Part shown: positions 1 to 4,688 of the stretch, one piece after another
How positions within the stretch are numbered: the stretch's first letter is position 1
How the letters are laid out: the number at the start of each line of letters is the position of its first letter
NCBI GenBank assembly: GCA_910587495.1
Contig: CAJUMT010000128.1
Location: 2,911-9,974, forward strand
Direction: 5' to 3'
DNA: 7,064 nt
Origin: an uncultured Lachnospiraceae bacterium
GTDB taxonomy: Bacteria; Bacillota_A; Clostridia; Lachnospirales; Lachnospiraceae
Notes under the pieces: model-generated
What the model was told of the DNA's origin: nothing
Databases searched by the model: none
What the model saw: only the letters and a program-made list of their open reading frames with translations
Program-made: the position numbers and the translations under genes

Positions 1-356
1 CAGGTGAAATCATCAAGATTTGCATTGACATAGGCATTTACCGCAAGGATAAAATCCGCCAGCAGCGCAGCCATCCTGTGCATAGCCTCCCTGCTTTTGT
101 CAAGCGTCTTAAACGTGCCGATACTGCTTATACGCCTTTCGCCGTCTGTAAAATACGCTATCCACAGATCCAGATAAATCCCCTCGCTGCCTCCATAAGC
201 AAGATGGCTTTTCAGTTCAAACTCACAGGTTTTTATTGGAACCGGACGGTACGTCCCCAGCCCATAATCCAAAATCTCTGGCAGCCTGCCCTTTTCTTTT
301 AAGATAGCTGTAATCTTGTCAAACAGTTCTCCCGTTGTCATTGGTTTTTTCCGCAT
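1..356 (-). CDS. Hypothetical protein, partial (runs off left edge)
   Basis: Reading the minus strand from the ATG at 356 gives 118 open codons to the window edge, beginning MRKKPMTTGELFDKITAIL and with no stop. The start is preceded by a purine-rich AAAGGGGAAG ribosome binding site about five bases upstream. The visible part looks like a soluble globular alpha/beta protein. It has an amphipathic N-terminal helix, a central stretch with aromatic and charged residues (YLDLWIAYFTDGERR, residues 61-75) and a C-terminal hydrophobic helix (AALLADFILAVNAYVNANL). There is no signal peptide or recognisable catalytic motif. I do not recognise the family; its style resembles small accessory genes of Firmicute conjugative elements, but that is only an impression. 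It lies 20 bases beyond a terminator, so its own promoter is not evident, and its ribosome binding site can pair with the terminator arm. Confidence 0.7.
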   Translation of the reverse strand, partial: MRKKPMTTGELFDKITAILKEKGRLPEILDYGLGTYRPVPIKTCEFELKSHLAYGGSEGIYLDLWIAYFTDGERRISSIGTFKTLDKSREAMHRMAALLADFILAVNAYVNANLDDFT

Positions 357-359
357 TGA

Positions 360-388
360 ACTTCCCCTTTCCACGAAAAAAGGGAAGT
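360..388 (-). promoter_or_regulatory. Possible ribosome-binding-site-sequestering hairpin
   Basis: On the minus strand, ACTTCCCTTT (388-379) can pair with AAAGGGGAAGT (370-360) with one bulged G and an eight-base loop. The second arm contains the ribosome binding site of the gene starting at 356. The first arm is also the 3' arm of the terminator at 376-416, so the two structures exclude each other. The pairing is visible in the sequence; a regulatory role is inference. Confidence 0.3.
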
Positions 389-416
389 ATCCCCATCACT
401 GACGGAAACACTTCCC
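376..416 (-). terminator. Rho-independent terminator after the truncated rpn copy
   Basis: On the minus strand a 13-bp stem (GGGAAGTGTTTCC with GGGGATACTTCCC, three G-T wobbles) closes a nine-base loop and is followed directly by TTTTTTCG. This is a canonical intrinsic terminator, placed about 40 bases after the stop of the truncated rpn copy. The same hairpin recurs at 1007-1041 behind the full-length copy, showing that it belonged to the ancestral gene. Confidence 0.8.
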
Positions 417-455
417 TTTGCTTAAAAACTTTTTTGTTACATCAACTTTGTTGCC

Positions 456-647
456 TTATACAAGCTGTTTGCTATACTGCTCTAAATACGCTTTTGCCTT
501 TTCTAAGGTCAAGCCTATTTTTTCCTGCATCTGTTTCAAAATTTCCGCATCATTAAGCCCATACTCCTGCCCAAGTACAACAATCATCTTTGCGGCTCCC
601 ATGCGCATCAACCTCTCAGATTCTGTTTCAATAATGGTTCCACCCAT
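456..647 (-). other. Candidate internally started short Rpn C-terminal product (copy 1)
   Basis: An in-frame ATG at 647 begins MGGTIIETESERL and would give 63 residues. GGTGA lies five bases upstream, a partial Shine-Dalgarno match, and AAAGG lies further upstream. The same bases precede the equivalent ATG in the full gene. In E. coli, Rpn genes are known to make separate C-terminal proteins (RpnS) that inhibit the full-length nuclease; applying that here is inference. Confidence 0.3.
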
Positions 648-1003
648 AATATTCACCAGCCTTTCTTCATTTTTATTTCCATTTGTAATGTGTGTAACAA
701 TCGTGTTTACAAACCCTTTCAGGTCTACCAGCTCATCATCTGATAATTCGCCCTCCTGATGCAGGCGCACCATTTCATCCCTGAAATACGTCAATTCCTC
801 AATGGCCTTTTCAATGTTGCCTTCCGACGTAATTTCTTTCTCATATCTCGCAATATAAAATGGAATATAGGGAAACAGCCTTTTTTCAATAATCTCTTCC
901 TTTGTAAAATTTTCCAGGATTACATTGTCCGATTTATAATCTACCGTCTGCCCATCCGGGAATGAAAGGATAATCGTTGTTGTTTTCGGCGTCCGTTTTG
1001 TCC
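456..1003 (-). pseudogene. 5'-truncated Rpn family nuclease (C-terminal half only)
   Basis: The frame is intact from the duplication junction at 1003 to the stop at 456 and corresponds to residues 130-310 of the full-length neighbour at 1083-2015. It lacks the N-terminal nuclease core, including the predicted catalytic Asp and ExQ residues, so it cannot be an active PD-(D/E)XK nuclease. No ATG with a good ribosome binding site lies at its head; upstream the frame passes into the neighbour's terminator and meets a stop. By eye there are about 7 amino-acid differences in the first 118 aligned residues but 17 in the last 63. The frame has stayed open despite this divergence, so it may not be a dead remnant. 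A candidate internal start at 647 would yield a 63-residue C-terminal protein. Whether it is a decaying fragment or a selected C-terminal gene cannot be settled from sequence alone. Confidence 0.85.
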
Positions 1004-1041
1004 AAAGGGAAGTATCCCCATCTTTAACGGAAATACTTCCC
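1004..1041 (-). terminator. Second copy of the rpn terminator, T-tract disrupted
   Basis: The stem GGGAAGTATTTCC with GGGGATACTTCCC and its nine-base loop matches the hairpin at 376-416. On the minus strand it is followed by only TTT and then GGACAAAACGG, because the duplication junction falls at 1003/1004 inside the T-tract. It should therefore terminate poorly and let transcripts of the full-length gene continue into the truncated copy. Confidence 0.6.
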
Positions 1042-1082
1042 TCTGCTTAAAAACTTTTTATTATTACATCAAATCCACTACC

Positions 1083-1274
1083 TTATACAAGCTTTTTTCC
1101 ATACTGCTCTAAATACGTCTCTGCCTGTTCTAAAGACAACCCAATTTTTTCCTGCATTCGTTTTAAAATCACTTCATCATCAAGTCCGTCCTCCTGCCCC
1201 AGTTCAACGATCATCTGTGTTCGTCCCAGACGTATTAACCGCTCAGATTCCGTTTCAATAATGGTTCCACCCAT
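1083..1274 (-). other. Candidate internally started short Rpn C-terminal product (copy 2)
   Basis: The in-frame ATG at 1274 (residue 248 of the full protein) would give a 63-residue product, with GGTGA five bases upstream. It covers the acidic, helical tail that differs most from copy 1 (17 of 63 residues, counted by eye). This matches the small, highly variable C-terminal inhibitor proteins described for E. coli Rpn genes. Expression here is a prediction only. Confidence 0.3.
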
Positions 1275-2015
1275 AATATTCACCAGCCTTTCTTCATTTT
1301 TATTTCCATTTGTAATGTGTGTAATAATTGTGTTTACAAACCCTTTCAAATCTACCAGTTCATCATCTGATAATTCGCCCTCCTGATACAGGCGCACCAT
1401 TTCGTCCCTGAAATACGTCAATTCCTCAATAGCCTTTTCAATGTTGCCCTCCGACGCAACTTCTTTCTCGTATCTCGCAATGTAAAACGGAATATAAGGA
1501 AACAGCCTTTTTTCAATGATCTCTTCCTTTGTAAAATTTTCCAGAATTACATTGTCCGATTTATAATCTACCGTCTGCCCGTCCGGGAATGAAAAGGTAA
1601 TCGTTGTTGTTTTCGGCGTCTGCTTCGTCCTCTTCACATAAATAATTGAAAACCTCGGCATGGGTATGGTTGCATGCCCAATATCCCATGAAGCAAACTG
1701 TCTGGCGACAATAAAAGCATACTCCGCTATCCTGATTGCCATCGAACCGTCATCATAGCTCTGACATTCCAAAAGATATACTTCGCTTCCTATCCTGATC
1801 AGAAAATCTGAAATCTGTTCCTCTATTTCCTTGCCGCCGTCTTTTGTTTCATTTTCTGTCAGATAACCCTCCGAAGGTAAAATCTCTACTTTTACATCCC
1901 TGGGGTAATTTTTTCCAAACACATCATTGATGACAGAGACAAATAATCTTTTGTGCTTCATCTTCATTGTCTTAAATACATTGTCATAATCCGGCGTTTT
2001 TTTCTGCATACGCAT
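1083..2015 (-). CDS. Rpn family recombination-promoting nuclease / PDDEXK_2 putative transposase
   Basis: This 310-residue protein belongs to the Rpn/PDDEXK_2 family of metal-dependent PD-(D/E)XK DNA nucleases, often labelled putative transposases and in E. coli shown to be toxic and antiphage. The N-terminus has the family signature DNVFKTM (residues 11-17) followed by a helix ending NDVFGKNYP. The core shows Asp70 (ISDFLI), then strand VYLLECQS with Glu83 and Gln85 as the E-x-Q catalytic pair, then the helix SMAIRIAEYAFIVARQ. The C-terminal half is charged and helical. The ATG at 2015 is chosen because AGGAAGG sits just upstream and because the longer frame to 2066 runs through the promoter; the ATG at 2009 is an alternative. 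It has its own promoter and is followed by a weakened terminator and a truncated copy of its own 3' half. Residue 248 is a candidate internal start for a short inhibitory product. Confidence 0.92.
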   Translation of the reverse strand: MRMQKKTPDYDNVFKTMKMKHKRLFVSVINDVFGKNYPRDVKVEILPSEGYLTENETKDGGKEIEEQISDFLIRIGSEVYLLECQSYDDGSMAIRIAEYAFIVARQFASWDIGHATIPMPRFSIIYVKRTKQTPKTTTITFSFPDGQTVDYKSDNVILENFTKEEIIEKRLFPYIPFYIARYEKEVASEGNIEKAIEELTYFRDEMVRLYQEGELSDDELVDLKGFVNTIITHITNGNKNEERLVNIMGGTIIETESERLIRLGRTQMIVELGQEDGLDDEVILKRMQEKIGLSLEQAETYLEQYGKKLV

Positions 2016-2018
2016 CTT

Positions 2019-2025
2019 CCTTCCT
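2019..2025 (-). promoter_or_regulatory. Ribosome binding site of the full-length rpn gene
   Basis: AGGAAGG on the minus strand lies three bases before the ATG at 2015 and nine before the ATG at 2009. Either could be used; both rule out the upstream ATG at 2066, which overlaps the -35 region. Confidence 0.65.
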
Positions 2026-2033
2026 CTGTTTAC

Positions 2034-2062
2034 ATTATACCCACCCAACAGCCAAAATGCAA
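2034..2062 (-). promoter_or_regulatory. Sigma-A promoter of the full-length rpn gene
   Basis: On the minus strand TTGCAT (2062-2057) and a perfect TATAAT (2039-2034) are separated by exactly 17 bases. Transcription would start near 2027, giving a short leader of about a dozen bases to the ATG at 2015. This is the clearest promoter in the window. Confidence 0.8.
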
Positions 2063-2329
2063 TCATATTTCCTACAATCTTAGGATAAATTTATAAACTG
2101 TTATTCTGGCCAATGTCGGTAGAAATCCATACTGTTAGAAAAAGTTTTTTATTTTACAGTAAATTTTTCTTATTATGGATAAACCGCATAATCCATGCTG
2201 CATCATCTCCTTTCCGGAAAAATAATGTATCAGGAAGAATCTTAGATTTGCGGGGAACTTCTTTTAAATCAAAATATAAATGCTTTCTTATGTTCTTACA
2301 AAACTTTAAAATAAGAAAGGAGATCTTAT
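2063..2329. other. AT-rich divergent intergenic region
   Basis: This stretch separates the divergent rpn and plus-strand genes. It ends with AAAGGAGAT, the ribosome binding site for the gene at 2330. A 75-codon frame at 2113-2340 has no ribosome binding site and overlaps the next gene, so it is not called. TTTTTC and CATAAT spaced by 17 bases near 2165-2193 could be a weak plus-strand promoter; nothing else convincing is seen. Confidence 0.4.
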
Positions 2330-3070
2330 ATGACGAATGATTTTTTATTATCCATATACGAATCTAATTTGAATGAACCAGAAAAAGAATATTTATTAAT
2401 TCTAATGGAAACGCTAATTCTTAACAGAAAACATATAAAAGTATCCATCCCGGATCACGACAAACTCATAACATCTAATTTGGACGATCAATTAATATTA
2501 AACTTATATAAATCCTGTGAAATATTGGAAGGTAAAGAAATGGATGCTGCGGATGAACTTATGCAAAATCCCATCGCTAATAACTACAATCATGATGCTG
2601 AAATGGTGAATCAGATCTATGATTTTATAAACACACCAATGTCCTATGAAGACGAATTGAAGAAAAATCTGGATCTGATTGAAAAAAGAAAAGAATTTCG
2701 AAGAAAGATGAAAAAATATGTAGACCCCGGGAATTATGTCGATGTAAATGAACTCGAAGCAGATCAATATGCCGCAAATAAAGTTGGTGCAGAAACCATG
2801 ATACGGGCAATGCACAGTATGAATAAACTTGATAAGATTTATGCAGAAATTGACGTTAAAAGAGCAACAGAAAATGAGAAAAATTCAGAAGCATATAAAA
2901 AATTGAGCAGTAATAAAGCGAGGAAAAAATATATTGACGACTTCCAGGAAAAAATGAGGTTGTATTATGATGAACTACATAAAAGGCATATTAAAGCAGC
3001 AGAGATCCGGTCAAGGGCACTGCATGACAAATCCGTAAGTGCTGCGGTAAGACGTTCGCTGTCAGATTAG
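2330..3070 (+). CDS. Hypothetical protein with M48-like ELEAD motif but no HExxH
   Basis: This 246-residue, charged, helix-rich protein starts at an ATG with a strong AAAGGAGAT site six bases upstream. It has no signal peptide or membrane segment. Residues 139-162 (VNELEADQYAANKVGAETMIRAMH) closely resemble the third-zinc-ligand segment of M48-type and related zincin metallopeptidases, in which the E of ExxAD binds zinc. The HExxH helix that should lie some tens of residues earlier is absent; that region instead has a polar stretch with NHDAEM. The C-terminal third is lysine/arginine-rich and may form a coiled coil (residues 165-235). It may therefore be an inactive derivative of a phage- or plasmid-type peptidase, or the resemblance may be chance. 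Its codon use is noticeably AT-rich. The next plus-strand gene is a small excisionase-like protein after a 209-base gap. Confidence 0.8.
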   Translation: MTNDFLLSIYESNLNEPEKEYLLILMETLILNRKHIKVSIPDHDKLITSNLDDQLILNLYKSCEILEGKEMDAADELMQNPIANNYNHDAEMVNQIYDFINTPMSYEDELKKNLDLIEKRKEFRRKMKKYVDPGNYVDVNELEADQYAANKVGAETMIRAMHSMNKLDKIYAEIDVKRATENEKNSEAYKKLSSNKARKKYIDDFQEKMRLYYDELHKRHIKAAEIRSRALHDKSVSAAVRRSLSD

Positions 3071-3279
3071 AAAAAAGGCGATTTTTCCCCTTTCTTTGCT
3101 TAAAGCCTAATGATACGCAACTGTTTATTTCTGTTTAATCCTGCCTGCATCCATAGATCTGGCACAGCTATACATACGACAGCCGAAAGCAAACTTTCTG
3201 TCTTCTAAATAACACTCTATTAAATGCAAATAAACGGATATGCACTATATCAAACACATAAAGAAAGGAATTTTTTCAT

Positions 3280-3456
3280 ATGAATCAGAATTTTCCAACT
3301 CTGTATACCTCAAAAGAATGCTGTGCAATATTAAAAATCGGACGGAATAAAATGCTCGAACTGATCTGGGATGGGGCGATAGATGCTTTTAAGATCGGCG
3401 GGCATTGGCGGATATCTGAGAATGCGGTAACGGAGTTTATTTACCATCACTCCTGA
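3280..3456 (+). CDS. Excisionase-family helix-turn-helix DNA-binding protein
   Basis: This 58-residue protein begins MNQNFPTLYTSKECCAILKI and ends ENAVTEFIYHHS. It matches the short excisionase/HTH_17 pattern: a strand with Y-T-S-K-E, a helix (KECCAILKIG), a recognition helix (RNKMLELIWDGAI) and the beta-wing F-K-I-G-G-H-W-R-I-S with a final helix. Such proteins bind DNA at attachment sites of integrative elements or phages as directionality factors, or regulate nearby genes. The ATG is supported by AAGAAAGGAA about nine bases upstream, and a strong terminator follows the stop. No tyrosine or serine integrase is in the window, so its partner is unknown. The two adjacent cysteines (residues 14-15) sit inside the first helix. 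Confidence 0.82.
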   Translation: MNQNFPTLYTSKECCAILKIGRNKMLELIWDGAIDAFKIGGHWRISENAVTEFIYHHS

Positions 3457-3493
3457 CCTCCACGCCATAACTAATTCATCTACTTTATATCAA

Positions 3494-3529
3494 AGACTGG
3501 CTGATTTTTACAGCCAGTCTCTATTTTTA
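3494..3529 (+). terminator. Rho-independent terminator after the excisionase-like gene
   Basis: A perfect 10-bp stem, AGACTGGCTG with CAGCCAGTCT, closes the loop ATTTTTA and is followed by CTATTTTTAT. It lies between convergent genes; on the minus strand the tail is only TTTGATAT, so it works best in the plus direction and only weakly for the minus-strand operon. Confidence 0.85.
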
Positions 3530-3548
3530 TCATATACATGATATAAAT

Positions 3549-3731
3549 CTAATGATGTTCTTTGCCAAATTTTTTAGACAACCATTTTTTCCTCTTTTCC
3601 CATTTTTCTTTATTTATTTTATAACTACAAGCATTGCAAATAGTATTTGGCATATTTAGAATAACACCTCCGTTCATATACCAAATTTTTCTGCCGCATT
3701 TTCTACAGGTAATATATGTGTATTGAAACAT
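3549..3731 (-). CDS. Small zinc-ribbon protein (CxxC...CxxC)
   Basis: This 60-residue protein has two CxxC knuckles, Cys9-Arg-Lys-Cys12 and Cys32-Asn-Ala-Cys35, separated by 19 residues, the usual layout of a four-cysteine zinc ribbon. The C-terminal part is strongly basic (KEKWEKRKKWLSKKFGKEHH), suggesting nucleic-acid or partner binding. The ATG at 3731 has GGGAGATC a few bases upstream. It is the last gene of the minus-strand cluster, 30 bases after the GIY-YIG gene, and so may be an accessory or neutralising partner of that nuclease; this is only a context argument. No named family is recognised. Confidence 0.72.
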   Translation of the reverse strand: MFQYTYITCRKCGRKIWYMNGGVILNMPNTICNACSYKINKEKWEKRKKWLSKKFGKEHH

Positions 3732-3761
3732 AATTGATCTCCCAACAATTGACTACCAAAT

Positions 3762-4100
3762 CTAATGTTTCGCTTTTCTTCCTTCTCCGCCACTGGATTT
3801 GTTTAATGACGGATTATGTTGTTTAATCTTTTGCTGCTCATGTACTCTTCTTGTCTTACTTGTTGATCGTCCATCTGCCACTTGATACTCAAATGTATGC
3901 CCATCGTTTCCTGTCTTACATTTTCCTGTCCGGATATGTTCTTTCATCCTCCGATCCAGGTTGTTAGTTTCACCTACATATTCAATCTTGTTATTAGATG
4001 GATTCCGCAACCTGTATTCCCCTGCTTTACGAGGCGGCTCTTGGCCGTCTTTGGTAGATGGATTATATTTTAATGGTCTCCCCTGTTTATAAATGCCCAT
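3762..4100 (-). CDS. Stand-alone GIY-YIG endonuclease, polymorphic-toxin-like
   Basis: This 112-residue protein is essentially one GIY-YIG nuclease domain. GEY (residues 27-29) replaces GIY, and YVG (41-43) replaces YIG after an eleven-residue gap. ETNNLDRRMKEH follows, supplying the conserved Arg50/51 and His55. VHEQQKI carries the metal-binding Glu88, and HNPSLNK carries the C-terminal Asn100. GIY-YIG enzymes cut one DNA strand using a divalent metal. The basic, flexible N-terminus (KQGRPLKYNPSTKDGQ) and compact size resemble the C-terminal warhead of polymorphic or RHS toxins detached from a carrier, not UvrC, homing or restriction enzymes. There is no signal peptide. The ATG at 4100 has a strong AAAGGAGATC site. 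It sits fourth in a five-gene cluster. A host-directed repair or defence role is also possible. Confidence 0.85.
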   Translation of the reverse strand: MGIYKQGRPLKYNPSTKDGQEPPRKAGEYRLRNPSNNKIEYVGETNNLDRRMKEHIRTGKCKTGNDGHTFEYQVADGRSTSKTRRVHEQQKIKQHNPSLNKSSGGEGRKAKH

Positions 4101-4129
4101 ATAAATGATCTCCTTTCAATCCCAAAGTC

Positions 4130-4318
4130 TCATTTCTTTTTTCTGCTTTTTAATATTTTTTTTCGTATTTCTTCCTCATCCATACCATTTGCCGAATAGA
4201 TCGACGCCGCATCCCATTCCCTTGTAGTTAAATTCTTTAATCTCAAATTTTTCTGCCATACTTGTCCTGCATGTCTTGATCCCTCATCTTTTAGATTATC
4301 TACTCTTTTGTTTGGCAT
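4130..4318 (-). CDS. Small charged hypothetical protein (62 aa)
   Basis: This protein of 62 residues begins MPNKRVDNLKDEG, contains KNLTTREWDAASIYSANGMD (residues 28-47) and ends in a basic helix EEEIRKKILKSRKKK. It is predicted to be soluble and mostly helical, with no membrane segment or catalytic motif. A clear AAAGGAG site lies about ten bases before the ATG at 4318. It is only 29 bases upstream of the GIY-YIG gene, so co-translation and a functional link, for example as a partner or delivery-type adaptor, are plausible. I do not recognise the family. The clear ribosome binding site and position in a tight run of genes are the main reasons to accept it. Confidence 0.62.
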   Translation of the reverse strand: MPNKRVDNLKDEGSRHAGQVWQKNLRLKNLTTREWDAASIYSANGMDEEEIRKKILKSRKKK

Positions 4319-4374
4319 TTTCTGTATCTCCTTTTCTCCCTATTGTTCTATTACTCAATTTTTCTGCTTTCTGC

Positions 4375-4674
4375 TTATTCAAGCTCATATCCTCTGTTTA
4401 TAAGTTCCTGCGCAAAAATATTAGCCGCATCCTCAGCCCCCTTCCCTACATAATTATAAAAATATTCTTCCAGTTCATAGTCCCTCATCCTTTCAGCCCT
4501 ATGTCGCAATTCTTCTGCACAGTTTGTCCATATCAAAGGATTGAGAATAACATTTACTGTATTCACTTTATAGCAAAGCTCTTCTGTTGACATATTTCCC
4601 GCGTCAATTTTGGCTTCTCTATTATTTCGTTCTACTTCACCTGCCAAATACGAAAGCGTATCCCAAAATCCCAT
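4375..4674 (-). CDS. Small acidic hypothetical protein (99 aa)
   Basis: This 99-residue, acidic, helical protein begins MGFWDTLSYLAGEVERNNRE and ends AQELINRGYELE. The start resembles short Firmicute proteins that open with an amphipathic MGxxDxL helix and close with an xELxxRG helix, but I cannot name a family. Two cysteines (residues 34 and 52) are not in a metal-binding pattern. AGGGAGGATAAAG directly precedes the ATG at 4674, a very strong ribosome binding site, and the gene starts only 14 bases after the stop of the 301-residue gene, so the two are almost certainly co-transcribed. A possible role as cognate partner or immunity protein in a toxin-like cluster is speculation. Confidence 0.75.
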   Translation of the reverse strand: MGFWDTLSYLAGEVERNNREAKIDAGNMSTEELCYKVNTVNVILNPLIWTNCAEELRHRAERMRDYELEEYFYNYVGKGAEDAANIFAQELINRGYELE

Positions 4675-4688
4675 CTTTATCCTCCCTT

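Larger units (their letters stand above)
379..1003 (-). repeat. Tandem repeat copy 1 (terminator plus 3' half of rpn)
   Basis: This segment of about 625 bp matches 1004-1630 almost end to end, in the same orientation, with a two-base length difference just after the stop codon. It carries the terminator hairpin and the 3' part of the Rpn reading frame. The two copies abut at 1003/1004. Beyond the junction the sequence CCAAAGGG replaces the CCTCTTCAC found at the matching point of the full gene (from 1629), which defines the breakpoint. Confidence 0.9.
1004..1630 (-). repeat. Tandem repeat copy 2 (within the full-length rpn gene)
   Basis: This is the second unit of the head-to-tail duplication, about 627 bp, covering the terminator, the stop codon and the 3' part of the full-length Rpn gene. 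Identity to copy 1 is very high from about 1250 to 1630 and clearly lower from 1083 to about 1245, so divergence is not even along the repeat. Confidence 0.9.

Noticed and set aside
78..556. Plus-strand frames at 78-302 and 335-556
   Set aside because: They are antisense to the partial minus-strand gene, the terminator and the truncated rpn copy, and have no coding character or ribosome binding site.
379..1630. Tandem repeat read as an insertion sequence because Rpn proteins are often labelled transposases
   Set aside because: No terminal inverted repeats or target-site duplication flank the gene or the repeat; the structure is explained by a simple tandem duplication.
2016..2066. Longer start for the full-length Rpn protein at 2066
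   Set aside because: The extra 17 codons overlap the TTGCAT-17-TATAAT promoter and have no ribosome binding site; the ATG at 2015 has AGGAAGG upstream.
2113..2340. 75-codon plus-strand frame in the divergent intergenic region
   Set aside because: No ribosome binding site before its ATG, low-complexity hydrophobic/basic translation, and overlap with the well-supported start at 2330.
2504..2815. Minus-strand frames inside the 2330-3070 gene
   Set aside because: Hydrophobic, His/Phe/Ile-rich translations typical of the antisense of a Lys/Glu-rich gene; no ribosome binding site.
3071..3088. GAAAAA...TTTTTC after the gene ending at 3070 as a terminator
   Set aside because: The stem is only six A-T-rich pairs with no GC core and no following T-tract, too weak to call.
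3528..3543. TATCAT-ATAC-ATGATA inverted repeat as an operator
   Set aside because: Short and AT-rich, located between convergent gene ends beside a terminator, with no promoter nearby.
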